A stretch of 58,553 bases of DNA from a virus. Below the pieces are notes generated by a model. It saw only the letters and a program-made list of their open reading frames with translations. It did not search any database and was not told the origin of the DNA. The stretch spans positions 1-58,553 of the IMG/VR virus record IMGVR_UViG_3300034018_002110; one strand, written 5' to 3'. Of the stretch, positions 47,448 through 57,047 are shown in pieces (the first letter of the stretch is position 1; each line of letters opens with the position of its first letter). A program made the translations under genes and the position numbers.

Positions 47448-47908
47448 AAAGAAAAAGAACAGACAAGAGCAAGTATAAGCACGAGTCTACAGGTGATCAC
47501 TGTACTTGTGCAGCTTATGTTGCTGAAATAATGTGTCGAAAAAATTCAGAAAATAAAAACGAAGGATCGTTGCCTTATAAATTCTGGAACAAAAAACCGT
47601 GGGATTGGACCTTCAGAAAACAGCTTTACGTTGCAAATAACTTGATCAAGTTATTCTCAGAAGAAGCTGTTGTCAAAGCTATCAACTCATCTGAGTTTTA
47701 TGGAATATTTTCTTTAAATCATCCGAAAGTCAATGGGGTAATCCACAAATATCAGCTACTATTAGATGAACAGGAAGCTAAACCGAAGCAAGAAATAGAA
47801 GTTAAAAATGACGCTAAGGTAAGAAAATCTAGTTACGGTGGTAAAAATATTCTAAATAGATTGAGGAACATCGAGAATGGCGAAAAAGTCGAAGACATTG
47901 ATAACTGA
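47438..47908 (+). CDS. Hypothetical protein, 156 aa
   Basis: ATG 47438 lies at the end of the duplicated block. Basic N-terminus, then a Trp-rich middle (FWNKKPWDWTFRKQ), and a Lys-rich tail with RKSSYGGKNILNRLRN. Gene directly before recA; overlaps it by 32 nt. Not recognised. Confidence 0.65.
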   Translation: MIEKRKRTDKSKYKHESTGDHCTCAAYVAEIMCRKNSENKNEGSLPYKFWNKKPWDWTFRKQLYVANNLIKLFSEEAVVKAINSSEFYGIFSLNHPKVNGVIHKYQLLLDEQEAKPKQEIEVKNDAKVRKSSYGGKNILNRLRNIENGEKVEDIDN

Positions 47909-48995
47909 TAGTGATTCGGATCAGATGGTAGCAACACTAATCAAGAAATATGGAAAGATTATTCAATCTGGCACCGAGGTTCTACAGAGATTAGAATCGT
48001 ACAAAACCATAAGTATCGGTCCAGCGTTGGACATAGCTTTGGGTGGCGGAATCCGTGAAGGTCAGTGCGTGGTCATGACAGGAGATCCAAAGACAGGAAA
48101 GACAACCACCGCTCTTTATTTTGCGGCGAAGGCTCAAGCCGAAGGCAAAAGGATCTATTATTTAAATACCGAGGGTAGATTAACAAAGGAAAACTTTCAC
48201 GGCATCAAGGGTCTGAACATTGAAGAAATTCAGATAGTTCAAGCTACAGATGACAAGCCTGTTATTTCCGCTGAAACATACCTCAATATTTTGGAACAAC
48301 TGATCAAAGAAGAAGAAAACTTAGTTGTTATTGTGGATTCGACATCAAACATGGTTCCTCAGGATGAGATTGACGGAGATATCAGAAGCGGTGTACGCAA
48401 CGCTTTGCCTAGATTGCTGTCAATGTTCTTCAAAAGAATCAGTGGCGACATGGCAAGAATGAAAGCTATAGCTATATTTGTTACTCATAATATTGCTAAT
48501 ACTGGAGGATCTAAATACGCTCCAGCAAAAATGGCTGACTGTGGAAATATGATTCAGTTTCAGGCTGGTACAAATATGGTTATTACTCACAGAGGAAAGT
48601 GGGAAGTTCCAAAGGAATCCGGAAACCATGTCGGTCAAGTGGCGAATTGGCAGATCAAGACTTCCGCCGCTGGTGGTCGTCCAATGAGCACAGCTCAAAG
48701 TTGGATTAGATATGGAGTAGGAATCGACGAATGCCAAGAGATAGCTCAGATCGCCACAGAGTTCGCTATAATAAGCCTAAAAGGATCGTGGTATACTATC
48801 AATAAGTTTGTAGAAAAGGCAGAAGATCCAATCATAAAGACTTGGCTAACAGCAAACGGCATTGATTCAACCAAAGAAGAAGAAGTGACCAAAGCCTTTA
48901 AATTTCAAGGGATAGAAAATGTGGTAACGTTCTTGAATGAGAATGAAACTTTATTAAACTATCTAAATGAAAGCATCAGAGAAGTATTGCTATGA
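47877..48995 (+). CDS. uvsX: RecA/UvsX-like recombinase
   Basis: Walker A GDPKTGKT (69-76), Walker B-type LVVIVDSTSNMV (about 148-159), and a core IKTSAAGGRP (L2-like region). 372 aa. It forms filaments on single-stranded DNA and pairs homologous strands. It is followed by a nuclease, a probable mediator and the helicase gene. Confidence 0.9.
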   Translation: MAKKSKTLITDSDSDQMVATLIKKYGKIIQSGTEVLQRLESYKTISIGPALDIALGGGIREGQCVVMTGDPKTGKTTTALYFAAKAQAEGKRIYYLNTEGRLTKENFHGIKGLNIEEIQIVQATDDKPVISAETYLNILEQLIKEEENLVVIVDSTSNMVPQDEIDGDIRSGVRNALPRLLSMFFKRISGDMARMKAIAIFVTHNIANTGGSKYAPAKMADCGNMIQFQAGTNMVITHRGKWEVPKESGNHVGQVANWQIKTSAAGGRPMSTAQSWIRYGVGIDECQEIAQIATEFAIISLKGSWYTINKFVEKAEDPIIKTWLTANGIDSTKEEEVTKAFKFQGIENVVTFLNENETLLNYLNESIREVLL

Positions 48996-49408
48996 AAGTT
49001 TTTGGGTTAAACGAAAGAGAATATATTCTGGATCTTAAAAAATGCTCCAAACCAAGAGATCGATGTTCTGTTTACCATAAAATGGCCAGAGTCCTGCTTC
49101 ATGAAATGTTTTCTGGCTACAATATTTATGAAGAGGTTAAATTACCGGGATCGACAGATCCTTCAAAAAAATCCGTTTTATACCTTGACTTCTTCATTCC
49201 CAATGGTAAGGTTGGAGTAGAGGTTCATGGAGAGCAACATTTTAAATTTGTACCATTTTTTCATAAAACTAAAATGCAATATCTACAAGCTAAGGCGAGA
49301 GATGTCGCTAAGATACAGTGGTGTGAAATAAATTCGTTCAAATTGATTGAGTTACGCTGGGACGATAACATAGAATATTGGAGAGAAAAAATTGAACGCA
49401 GCAGATAG
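48992..49408 (+). CDS. Vsr/DUF559-type endonuclease-like protein
   Basis: ATGA overlap with uvsX. The core YLDFFIPNGKVGVEVHGEQH, then RDVAKIQWCEINSFKLIEL matches the PD-(D/E)XK layout of Vsr-like or DUF559 nucleases (Asp, Glu, and Lys-His). 138 aa. A recombination nuclease between uvsX and a mediator is plausible. Confidence 0.75.
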   Translation: MKVFGLNEREYILDLKKCSKPRDRCSVYHKMARVLLHEMFSGYNIYEEVKLPGSTDPSKKSVLYLDFFIPNGKVGVEVHGEQHFKFVPFFHKTKMQYLQAKARDVAKIQWCEINSFKLIELRWDDNIEYWREKIERSR

Positions 49409-49856
49409 ATTAAGGCATTTTTTAGATGGCATAGATGCGTATATAACCGCAAAAAACATCACACCCACACCGTTCAACGCAGAGTTTGCTATCGCAGAAA
49501 CCTTTACGCTTGAGCAAATGCAGAAACTCATTCAAGATGAATGTTTTAATTATGCATATTTATTATATCAATATGCTGATCATGTATCTCACGAGCGAGC
49601 TAATTGTGAAAATGTTGTAAAATGGTGTGATTACAATCTGCAAAGTATCATAGCAGAAGATTTGAAAAATGGCGTATGGGAACAGTACGCAAAGCATGAG
49701 ACAAAAGTGGCCACTATCCTAAGGGACAATGAAGTCGCTTTTAAAATCCATGAATGGAAAATGACAGCAGAAGGTCGTCTTGAAAATGTGAAAAACAGAG
49801 AATATAACATTCGTCGCAAGGCAGATATCTTGATCGAAAAAGGAAAGAAAAGATGA
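49392..49856 (+). CDS. Helical protein, possible recombination mediator
   Basis: TTG 49392 has GGAGAGAAAAAA upstream and overlaps the nuclease gene. Nearly fully helical with KWCDYNLQSIIAEDL and NREYNIRRKADILIEKGKKR. Position after uvsX and size (154 aa) are like the T4 mediator UvsY, but similarity is not shown by a motif. Confidence 0.5.
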   Translation: MNAADRLRHFLDGIDAYITAKNITPTPFNAEFAIAETFTLEQMQKLIQDECFNYAYLLYQYADHVSHERANCENVVKWCDYNLQSIIAEDLKNGVWEQYAKHETKVATILRDNEVAFKIHEWKMTAEGRLENVKNREYNIRRKADILIEKGKKR

Positions 49857-50266
49857 GTAGTGAATCTATGCAAGCGTTTTTAGACTCTTTGACAGATGAT
49901 CAAAAGGCTAAACTTATAAGCGAGTTGTCTAAATCAATACCTATTATTCATAAAGAAGAAGTGGTTTCTTCTGTGAAACCTCGTGTGCAAGTGAACGAGG
50001 ATTTTACTGTTGTTCGTGGTGAAAATTATTCAGATAAGAGGAAAACTCAGGTGAAAGCAAAGAACAATCAGTGGAGCGACACTGGTGAAGATCGTGATCC
50101 AAGTTTTGATGCATCTAAATTTGAACGTATGGGCAAAGCCATTCGAAACCGTGAAAGAACAAAGAAGCAATCTGTTGATTGCCACGTTTGCGGAAGGTCT
50201 ATTGAATTAAATTCAAACCTAGTTTACGGAGAATTCGTTCGATGTAATAGATGCACAGGAAAGTAG
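49853..50266 (+). CDS. Zinc-ribbon protein, 137 aa
   Basis: Overlaps the previous stop. C-terminal CHVCGRSIELN plus CNRCTG is a zinc ribbon (about 109-135); the N-terminal part is helical and the middle disordered. It is one nt before the helicase gene, so it may assist loading; inference. Confidence 0.65.
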   Translation: MSSESMQAFLDSLTDDQKAKLISELSKSIPIIHKEEVVSSVKPRVQVNEDFTVVRGENYSDKRKTQVKAKNNQWSDTGEDRDPSFDASKFERMGKAIRNRERTKKQSVDCHVCGRSIELNSNLVYGEFVRCNRCTGK

Positions 50267-50267
50267 A

Positions 50268-51719
50268 ATGGATTCACAACTTTCTGACATTGGAGCAGAA
50301 CGCGCTGTGTTAGCAGGGCTTTTTGCTTACGGTTTAGATTCATACGTCGAGATAAACGATTTCATTACACACAATAGCTTTGCTCATCGCAGCAATCAGG
50401 TTATTTACAAGTGTATCGAAAAAGTACTTGAAAAAAGTAATGCTATTGATATCCCGTCGATCCTGTCTGCGGCAGAGCAACTCAATCTATCAGAAGCAAT
50501 ACAAACAAAACAAGAGCTAGAATACATCAGAGACTTGATGGATTATCCAGTCAAGCAAACCAATGTATTGATTTTTGCGGCTCAAGTTAAAAAGTTTGAA
50601 TTTGCCCGTAAGGCTAGGCTTATAGCCAACAAGATAGACAAAGATATCTCATCTATCAATGGCGATGAGACTATAGATGAAATCATTAGTCTTGTGGAAA
50701 TGCCGTTGATGGATTTTCTTCGAGGAGATGACTCTGGTAAAAAACCCGAGATGCTCGGAGACGACATTGATGAATATCTTGATTTTCTCATAGAGAATAA
50801 ATGTGACCAAATCGGATTGACTAGCGGTTTTCCGAGATTCGACTCTGTGGTTGGAGGAGGTCTACGTAGAAAATGCGTAGACTTAGTCTCCGCTCGTCCC
50901 GGAGTTGGTAAGTCTGTCTTTGCAGACAACGTAGCTATACACAACGCTCGCAAAGGCATCCCCGTTTTGATGCTAGACACAGAAATGTCTAAAGAGGATC
51001 ATCTCAATAGAATTTTGTCTAATATCAGCGGAGTTGACATAGGAGAAATATCAACAGGAAAATTCTCAGAAGATGATGAAAAGCTTATCCGTGTGAAAAA
51101 AGCTAAAGAAGAAATCAAAAGCATTCCATACACTTATGCGAGTGTTGCCGGAATGCCGTTTGACGCACTCTTGAACATTATAAAGAGATGGATATTGAGA
51201 AGTGTGGGTCAAGATGATAAAGGCAAGACAAAAGACTGTTTGGTCGTTTGTGACTACCTAAAGTTAATGTCTTCAACATCTATCAAAAACAATGTACAAG
51301 AATATCAAGCTCTTGGTTTTCAGATAACCGACCTTCATAACCTAGCTGTCAAATATGATTTTCCATGCTTGTCTTTTGTTCAGTTGAACAGAGATGGTAT
51401 CACAAAAGAGTCTACAGACGCTGTGAGCGGTTCTGATAGGCTCATTTGGTTATGCACATCTTTCTCCATATTTAAACTCAAGTCTGTTGAGGAGCTTGCA
51501 GAGGATGGACCGAATGCAGGTAATCGTAAGTTGGTAACATTAAAAGCTCGTCATGGAGCTGGTTTGATCGACGGTAATTATATCAATATGAATATGATAG
51601 GATCTCATGCCAAACTTGTAGAACTAAGAACTAGAAATGAAATGAGAATGTCTCCAAACGGAGGTATTATTGAGGGTTCGAATCTACCTTTTGACGCAGA
51701 GGAAGAAGATGAAGATTGA
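50268..51719 (+). CDS. Replicative DNA helicase, DnaB-like
   Basis: An N-terminal DnaB-type helical domain (DIGAERAVLAGLFAYG) and RecA-type core with Walker A ARPGVGKS (209-216), LVVCDYLKLM Walker B (about 325-334) and CLSFVQLNRDG (motif H3/arginine region). 483 aa. It unwinds the phage fork. The stop overlaps the guaC start by 11 nt. Confidence 0.9.
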   Translation: MDSQLSDIGAERAVLAGLFAYGLDSYVEINDFITHNSFAHRSNQVIYKCIEKVLEKSNAIDIPSILSAAEQLNLSEAIQTKQELEYIRDLMDYPVKQTNVLIFAAQVKKFEFARKARLIANKIDKDISSINGDETIDEIISLVEMPLMDFLRGDDSGKKPEMLGDDIDEYLDFLIENKCDQIGLTSGFPRFDSVVGGGLRRKCVDLVSARPGVGKSVFADNVAIHNARKGIPVLMLDTEMSKEDHLNRILSNISGVDIGEISTGKFSEDDEKLIRVKKAKEEIKSIPYTYASVAGMPFDALLNIIKRWILRSVGQDDKGKTKDCLVVCDYLKLMSSTSIKNNVQEYQALGFQITDLHNLAVKYDFPCLSFVQLNRDGITKESTDAVSGSDRLIWLCTSFSIFKLKSVEELAEDGPNAGNRKLVTLKARHGAGLIDGNYINMNMIGSHAKLVELRTRNEMRMSPNGGIIEGSNLPFDAEEEDED

Positions 51720-52773
51720 TAATGACGTGAAGTTAGACTTTGATGATGTATTACTCGTACCACAAAGATCAAAGGCTGCTAGCAGAAAAGATGTTGATTT
51801 AAAAAGAACATTCAAATTCTATCACTCAAACAGAGATTGGAATGGAATACCAATAGTCGCTGCCAATATGGACACAACTGGCACCTTTGCTATGGGAACA
51901 GCGTTATCAGCTTATGATTGCTTAACATGTCTCAGTAAACATCATGAAGCATCTTCCGTTGCGTCATACTACAGTATGCGTAATAACCAAAATAATGTTT
52001 GGGTTAGCGTGGGCATGGAAGATGATTCTGATAAAATCAGTGAAATAACAGATATTCTTGGGCACTCTCCTAATATCTGCGTAGATGTAGCCAATGGATA
52101 CACTGAGAAGTTTATTGATCGGTGTGCCTCGATAAGAAGAAAATTCAATGACTCTATAATTATGGCTGGAAATATTTGCACTCCAGAAATGGTTTCAGAG
52201 CTTATTCTTCATGGTGGAGTTGATATTGTGAAGGTTGGGATTGGTCCCGGATCTGCTTGCACAACGAGATTAAAAGCTGGAGTAGGATATCCTCAGCTAT
52301 CTGCTATTGCAGAATGCTCACACGTAGCTCACGGATTAAGCTCCGAGGTTGGTAGACTTGGTTTGATATGTGCTGATGGAGGTTGTCGTTACCCAGCAGA
52401 TGTAGCCAAGGCTTATGCTGCTGGAGCAGATTTTGTTATGTTGGGAGGAATGCTTGCTGGCACATGGGAATGCGACGGTGAGTGGACATACGATGAAAAC
52501 GGCGAAAGAAAAAGCATGTCATTTTATGGAATGTCTTCAAAAAAATCTCAAGAAAAACATGGAGAAGGTCTTCAAGATTACAAAGCTAGTGAAGGCAGGG
52601 TAAAAACGGTTGACTATAAAGGCACAGTATTCTTGACACTCAGAGATATTTTAGGTGGAATTCGCAGTGCTTGTTCTTACACAGGAGCAACAAATCTTAA
52701 AGATTTTAGTAAAACCGCTAAGTTTATAAGGGTCAACAGAATACACGACAATAAATCTGTAGAGGAATTATGA
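51709..52773 (+). CDS. guaC: GMP reductase-like (IMPDH/GMPR family)
   Basis: GAGGAAGAAG precedes ATG 51709. The family signature GIGPGSACTTRLKAGVGYPQ has the catalytic Cys, and FYGMSSKKSQEKHGEGL with RDILGGIRSACSYTGA is as in GMP reductases rather than IMP dehydrogenases; no CBS domains are present. 354 aa. It would convert GMP to IMP with NADPH. A phage-encoded GMP reductase is unusual. Confidence 0.85.
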   Translation: MKIDNDVKLDFDDVLLVPQRSKAASRKDVDLKRTFKFYHSNRDWNGIPIVAANMDTTGTFAMGTALSAYDCLTCLSKHHEASSVASYYSMRNNQNNVWVSVGMEDDSDKISEITDILGHSPNICVDVANGYTEKFIDRCASIRRKFNDSIIMAGNICTPEMVSELILHGGVDIVKVGIGPGSACTTRLKAGVGYPQLSAIAECSHVAHGLSSEVGRLGLICADGGCRYPADVAKAYAAGADFVMLGGMLAGTWECDGEWTYDENGERKSMSFYGMSSKKSQEKHGEGLQDYKASEGRVKTVDYKGTVFLTLRDILGGIRSACSYTGATNLKDFSKTAKFIRVNRIHDNKSVEEL

Positions 52774-52813
52774 TCATTTACATCTTGATGGCTAACACAA
52801 GGTCACGATTTAT

Positions 52814-53869
52814 ATGAAGACAACAAATGCTCGTCTTGATCTCTCTAAAGTAAAAGATATAATTTTTAACGATATCTTCATTCTTCTGGACAGTTTTAAG
52901 TTGGAATATACTCAGGATAGAGATAACATCTTTATGAGGTGTCCTATTCATGAAGGCAGTGACAATCAAAATGGACTGTCGATTTCTTTGAACAAGCAGA
53001 TGTGGAAATGTTGGACCCGTGGCTGTCATGATCATTTTCAATCAGATATTTTTGGTTTGATCAAAGGGTTATTGGATACAGAATCATTCTCAGAGGTATT
53101 AAAATACACGTCTAAATTGTATAATTTTTACGACGCAAAAAGCGATAAGATCACTATCGACACTGTTTCTGGATATGATGCAGACGACTGTTACAATGAC
53201 TTTAATAAAATTGTTAGTTCTATCTCTAGATCTAAAAATAACCCTGAGGGCTGCACCAAGTCGCTCAACAAGGATTTGTTGGGAGACTCAGGGATCATGT
53301 CTCCTTATTTCTTATCCAGAGGGTTTAAAGAAGAAACGCTCAAATTCTTTGAGGTTAAAGAAACGAAAGATCGCCAAGGGATTTTTAGACACAGGGCAAT
53401 CATTCCTATTCGTTTCAAATCCCATGCCGTTGGATTCATTGCTAGAGCAACCAAAGAATGGATACAACCAAAATACATCTTCTCCGAGGGGTTAAGAAAA
53501 ACAGATTATTTATACAATTTTGACAATGCTATAAGTTCTGCACAAGATACAAATTCAATGTTTTTGGTGGAAGGTCAAGGTGATGTTTGGAGACTGTGGG
53601 AATGTGGAGTTCGCAATTGTGTTGGATTATTTGGAAAAGATATATCCGGAACACAAAGAAGCTTGTTATTGAATTCAGGTGTGACGACGCTCGTCGTGTT
53701 GACAGACAATGATCAGGCTGGAAGAGAATCTAAAATAAAGATAAACAGAGACCTAGGCAGATTATTCAAATTAATTTTTCCAAACATCAATGCTAAAGAT
53801 ATTGGTTCTATACAAAGTAAAACCGTTAAAACGAATATCTTAAAAGACTTAAAAGGATACTATCAATGA
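52814..53869 (+). CDS. DnaG-like primase
   Basis: A zinc-binding N-terminus (C43, H46, C66, C71), a middle domain, and a toprim core with FLVEGQGDVWRL and VVLTDNDQAGRES. At 351 aa it is smaller than bacterial DnaG (about 580 aa). No clear ribosome binding site. It overlaps the next gene by 4 nt. It makes primers for the helicase-bearing replisome. Confidence 0.85.
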   Translation: MKTTNARLDLSKVKDIIFNDIFILLDSFKLEYTQDRDNIFMRCPIHEGSDNQNGLSISLNKQMWKCWTRGCHDHFQSDIFGLIKGLLDTESFSEVLKYTSKLYNFYDAKSDKITIDTVSGYDADDCYNDFNKIVSSISRSKNNPEGCTKSLNKDLLGDSGIMSPYFLSRGFKEETLKFFEVKETKDRQGIFRHRAIIPIRFKSHAVGFIARATKEWIQPKYIFSEGLRKTDYLYNFDNAISSAQDTNSMFLVEGQGDVWRLWECGVRNCVGLFGKDISGTQRSLLLNSGVTTLVVLTDNDQAGRESKIKINRDLGRLFKLIFPNINAKDIGSIQSKTVKTNILKDLKGYYQ

Positions 53870-54705
53870 TTCTAGGAATTTCTGGACGCAAGCAAGCTGG
53901 CAAAAACACTACTGCAAACATCTTGCATGGCATTGTTCTCAAGGAACAGGGATTTATTAAAGATTGGGAAATTGGAGATACTGGTCAATTATTGATCAAG
54001 ACATCTGGTGTAGATGGTTGGGGCGAATTCTGCATTGAACGTAAAGATAAAGCGTTTGTAGCATGGGCAGATAATAATATGTGGCCATTCGTTAAGCTTT
54101 ATAGTTTCGCGGACAGTCTAAAATGGATGTGTACAGAACTTTTTGATATTCCAAATGAATGCGTTTGGGGAACCAATGATCAAAAAAATCAAATTCAAGA
54201 ACATTTACTTTGGGAAAATATGCCCGGAGTTGTCACTCCGGAAGTCGCGGAGGAATTCTTCGACAAACACATCGATGACTTCAACCGACTCAGTCCACCA
54301 GCAGCTAAAGAAGACTTTCTGTCTATGGGGCTGATCATCCACAAGTCAGGCTTCATGACCGCTCGCGAGTTTATGCAATACTTGGGCACAGATGTGATGC
54401 GCAAGATGTATGAGCCAATTTGGGTTAAAGCATGCCTTAAAAAGATACAACACGAACAATCTCAGTTGGCAATAATAGCAGATGTTCGTTTTCCAAGTGA
54501 AGTTAAAGCGATAGAGCAAGCTGGCGGAACGCTGGTGCGACTAACAAGGAAAGTTTTCTCAAAAGATAATCATTCCAGTGAAGTAGCCCTTGACGATTAC
54601 CCATTTGTCCATGTTATGGAAAACAGCAATGAATCAATAAATGAACTAAAGAATAAGGTAAAATCTTTTTATCTTAATTTAGTAAAACCCACTTACCTTA
54701 ATTAA
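53866..54705 (+). CDS. Deoxynucleoside monophosphate kinase
   Basis: P-loop GRKQAGKNT (7-15) and LAIIADVRFPSEVKAIE match T4 gp1-type dNMP kinases, which phosphorylate dTMP, dGMP and related substrates. 279 aa, close to T4 gp1 (241 aa). Overlaps primase. Confidence 0.8.
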   Translation: MILGISGRKQAGKNTTANILHGIVLKEQGFIKDWEIGDTGQLLIKTSGVDGWGEFCIERKDKAFVAWADNNMWPFVKLYSFADSLKWMCTELFDIPNECVWGTNDQKNQIQEHLLWENMPGVVTPEVAEEFFDKHIDDFNRLSPPAAKEDFLSMGLIIHKSGFMTAREFMQYLGTDVMRKMYEPIWVKACLKKIQHEQSQLAIIADVRFPSEVKAIEQAGGTLVRLTRKVFSKDNHSSEVALDDYPFVHVMENSNESINELKNKVKSFYLNLVKPTYLN

Positions 54706-54714
54706 AGGAATCTG

Positions 54715-55752
54715 ATGCTAGTAACATATGTAAGAAGTTCCAGCTACAACAATTATGACTTTTGCCAAATGCAATATTTTTTGACTTATGTCTTGGGATG
54801 GCAATCTGACAGTGGCAAAAAGGCAGATATGGGAACGATGTCACATAAAGTTATGGAAATTTTAGCTTCCTTTAAAAAGTATCAACAAGATAATCCACGC
54901 AAAAAGATTTTTGAAATACAAGACGATAAATGCGGCAAGATAAAGGTTTCAAAAGATGAGCTTTATACCGATGGGTTTGTGGATAAAATTATTGATCTAT
55001 CGATATTAAAATATTCAGATGGTTCAAAACATAAATTTCTTAAAAGTGATAAAGCAGATGTTCGAAATACGGTTTTTGCTTTTTTAACGCATACAGATGG
55101 ACTGTTTGACCCCAGAAACAGAAACATTCATCATCCAGAAGCTCATTTTGATATTCTTATAGAAGAAGAATGGGCTAAATTTGAATATGAAATAGACGGC
55201 AAAATGGTCAAGGGTCAACTGGCAATAAAAGGAACCATTGACTTGACAACCTTGGTGAATGACTCTACAATAGAAGTTATCGACTGGAAAAGTGGAAGAC
55301 GTATGGATTGGGCTACCGGACAAGCCAAAGATTACAAGAAGCTGGAAGATGACCCTCAGTTGCTTTTATATTTTTACGCTATTTCCAAATTGTATAAAGA
55401 TTTTCCCAATAGAATAATGAGCATCTTCTTTTATAAAGATCCTGACGGTAAGCCAGATCCAAAACCTTTCAGCATTTGCTTTGGACCAGAAGATGAACAA
55501 AGGTTTCTAGAAAAACTTAAAAACAGGTTTTTAGAGATTCAACAAAACAATAATCCAAAGCCTGTAGATCCAACAAGAAACAATATGAAATGTAAATATC
55601 TGTGTCATTTTTGCAAAAACAATTGGGAGGACACCAATGAGAATATGTGTATATACATAGAGAAGCATTTAAAACAACACGGCATGAAAGAGACTATCAA
55701 AGATTGCACCCGTCCCGGTTTCAACATAGGTTTCTATGAAGCACCGGGCTAA
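54715..55752 (+). CDS. PD-(D/E)XK exonuclease, RecB/Cas4-like
   Basis: N-terminal SSSYNNYDFCQMQYFLTYVL (about 8-27), the core KGTIDLTTL and IEVIDWKSGRR (PD-(D/E)XK metal residues) and a C-terminal cluster CKYLCHFC with a further Cys form the layout of AddB/Cas4-like nucleases with an iron-sulfur cluster. 345 aa. It may process DNA ends for recombination. Confidence 0.85.
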   Translation: MLVTYVRSSSYNNYDFCQMQYFLTYVLGWQSDSGKKADMGTMSHKVMEILASFKKYQQDNPRKKIFEIQDDKCGKIKVSKDELYTDGFVDKIIDLSILKYSDGSKHKFLKSDKADVRNTVFAFLTHTDGLFDPRNRNIHHPEAHFDILIEEEWAKFEYEIDGKMVKGQLAIKGTIDLTTLVNDSTIEVIDWKSGRRMDWATGQAKDYKKLEDDPQLLLYFYAISKLYKDFPNRIMSIFFYKDPDGKPDPKPFSICFGPEDEQRFLEKLKNRFLEIQQNNNPKPVDPTRNNMKCKYLCHFCKNNWEDTNENMCIYIEKHLKQHGMKETIKDCTRPGFNIGFYEAPG

Positions 55753-55769
55753 AAAAAGAAAGATTTATC

Positions 55770-57047
55770 ATGTTACACCATGTTCACATTGGTCGCAGAG
55801 GCTTCTTGCAAGCTGGAGTTTTAGCTGCAATCGGTCATAATATGACGCTTGCTGACATAAAGAGTCACAGCAGTGTGGAAGGCACAGCAAAGAGTGTGAT
55901 TTTTATATATCTTCCCGGAGGCATTGCTGCTCAGGAATCATTTGATCCTAAAATCAATGTGCCTGTAGAGTACCGAGGGTCGATGAAGCCAATCAACACC
56001 AATGTCGATGGTATTCAGCTAAATGAGTCTTTGGTGAAAACAGCGACGATTGCAGACAAGTTAACAATACTTCGCTCCATGACTCATGGTGAAGCTGCTC
56101 ATGAACGAGGCACACACAATATATTCACTGGATATAAACCAAGTCCAGCGATTCAATACCCATCCATAGGAGCCGTTGTAAGTCATGAGTTTGGATCTAA
56201 AAACAGTATACCTGCGTACATCTCTATTCCAAATCAATCAAATGAATTTGCTGGAACTGGTTATCTGAGCAGTTCTTTTGGATCTTTTGATCTTAACTCT
56301 GATCCTGCTAGTGATAATTTTAAGGTAAAAGATCTTGCTCTTCAAATCGACGCCAAAAGATTCGACAAAAGAAAAAAAGCTTTGGATCTGATAAACTCAG
56401 ATTTTATCAATCAAAATAAATCGGCAGATACTTTGATGGCTATGAACTCCTTTTATGACAAAGCCTATGACTTGATAGGAAATTCTGAGACTCAAGAAGC
56501 ATTTAAGCTAGAAAAAGAATCGCCAGAAACACGAGACAGATACGGTAGAAATACCGCTGGAGCCAGAATGCTTTTGGCTCGTAGACTTGTGGAAGCTGGA
56601 GCAAGGTTCGTCACCTTGACATATGGCAGTTGGGATATGCATGACGGTATAGAAAATGGTATCAAATCTCAACTTCCAGCTTTTGATCAAGGTTTTGCTT
56701 CATTGATTCAAGATCTATCAGACAGAGGGCTTTTGAGTTCAACTTTGGTTTGTGTAATTTCTGAATTTGGAAGAACTCCAAAAATTAATTCTACAGGAGG
56801 ACGAGACCATTGGCCTAGAGTTTTCAGTTCAGTTCTTGCTGGAGGCGGAATCAAGGGTGGTATTGTTTACGGATCTTCAGACACAACTGGATCAGAGCCT
56901 CAAAACAATCCGGTTGAAATTCATGATTGGGCAACGACAATCTACCATCAAATGGGAATCAATGCTGATAAAGAACTCATGGCCCCCGGAGGCAGACCGA
57001 TAGAGATTGTTGATTTTGGAAAAATTATAAAGGATATTATTATATGA
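55770..57047 (+). CDS. DUF1501 protein with Tat signal (A)
   Basis: The start HIGRRGFLQAGVLAAIGHNM is a Tat signal (RRGFLQ). The rest fits DUF1501 (alkaline phosphatase-like superfamily, very common in Planctomycetes): VIFIYLPGGIAAQESFDPK, LRSMTHGEAAHERG, MLLARRLVEAGARFVTL, SWDMHDG, VISEFGRTPK and GGRDHWPRVFS. 425 aa, full length. Metal-binding Asp/His residues look kept. Its function is unknown. The next gene overlaps by 4 nt. Confidence 0.9.
   Translation: MLHHVHIGRRGFLQAGVLAAIGHNMTLADIKSHSSVEGTAKSVIFIYLPGGIAAQESFDPKINVPVEYRGSMKPINTNVDGIQLNESLVKTATIADKLTILRSMTHGEAAHERGTHNIFTGYKPSPAIQYPSIGAVVSHEFGSKNSIPAYISIPNQSNEFAGTGYLSSSFGSFDLNSDPASDNFKVKDLALQIDAKRFDKRKKALDLINSDFINQNKSADTLMAMNSFYDKAYDLIGNSETQEAFKLEKESPETRDRYGRNTAGARMLLARRLVEAGARFVTLTYGSWDMHDGIENGIKSQLPAFDQGFASLIQDLSDRGLLSSTLVCVISEFGRTPKINSTGGRDHWPRVFSSVLAGGGIKGGIVYGSSDTTGSEPQNNPVEIHDWATTIYHQMGINADKELMAPGGRPIEIVDFGKIIKDIII

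Noticed and set aside
48992-49408. Vsr-like nuclease as the homing enzyme of the split intein
   Set aside because: It lies 6 kb from nrdA inside the recombination operon, while a GIY-YIG gene occupies the intein gap.
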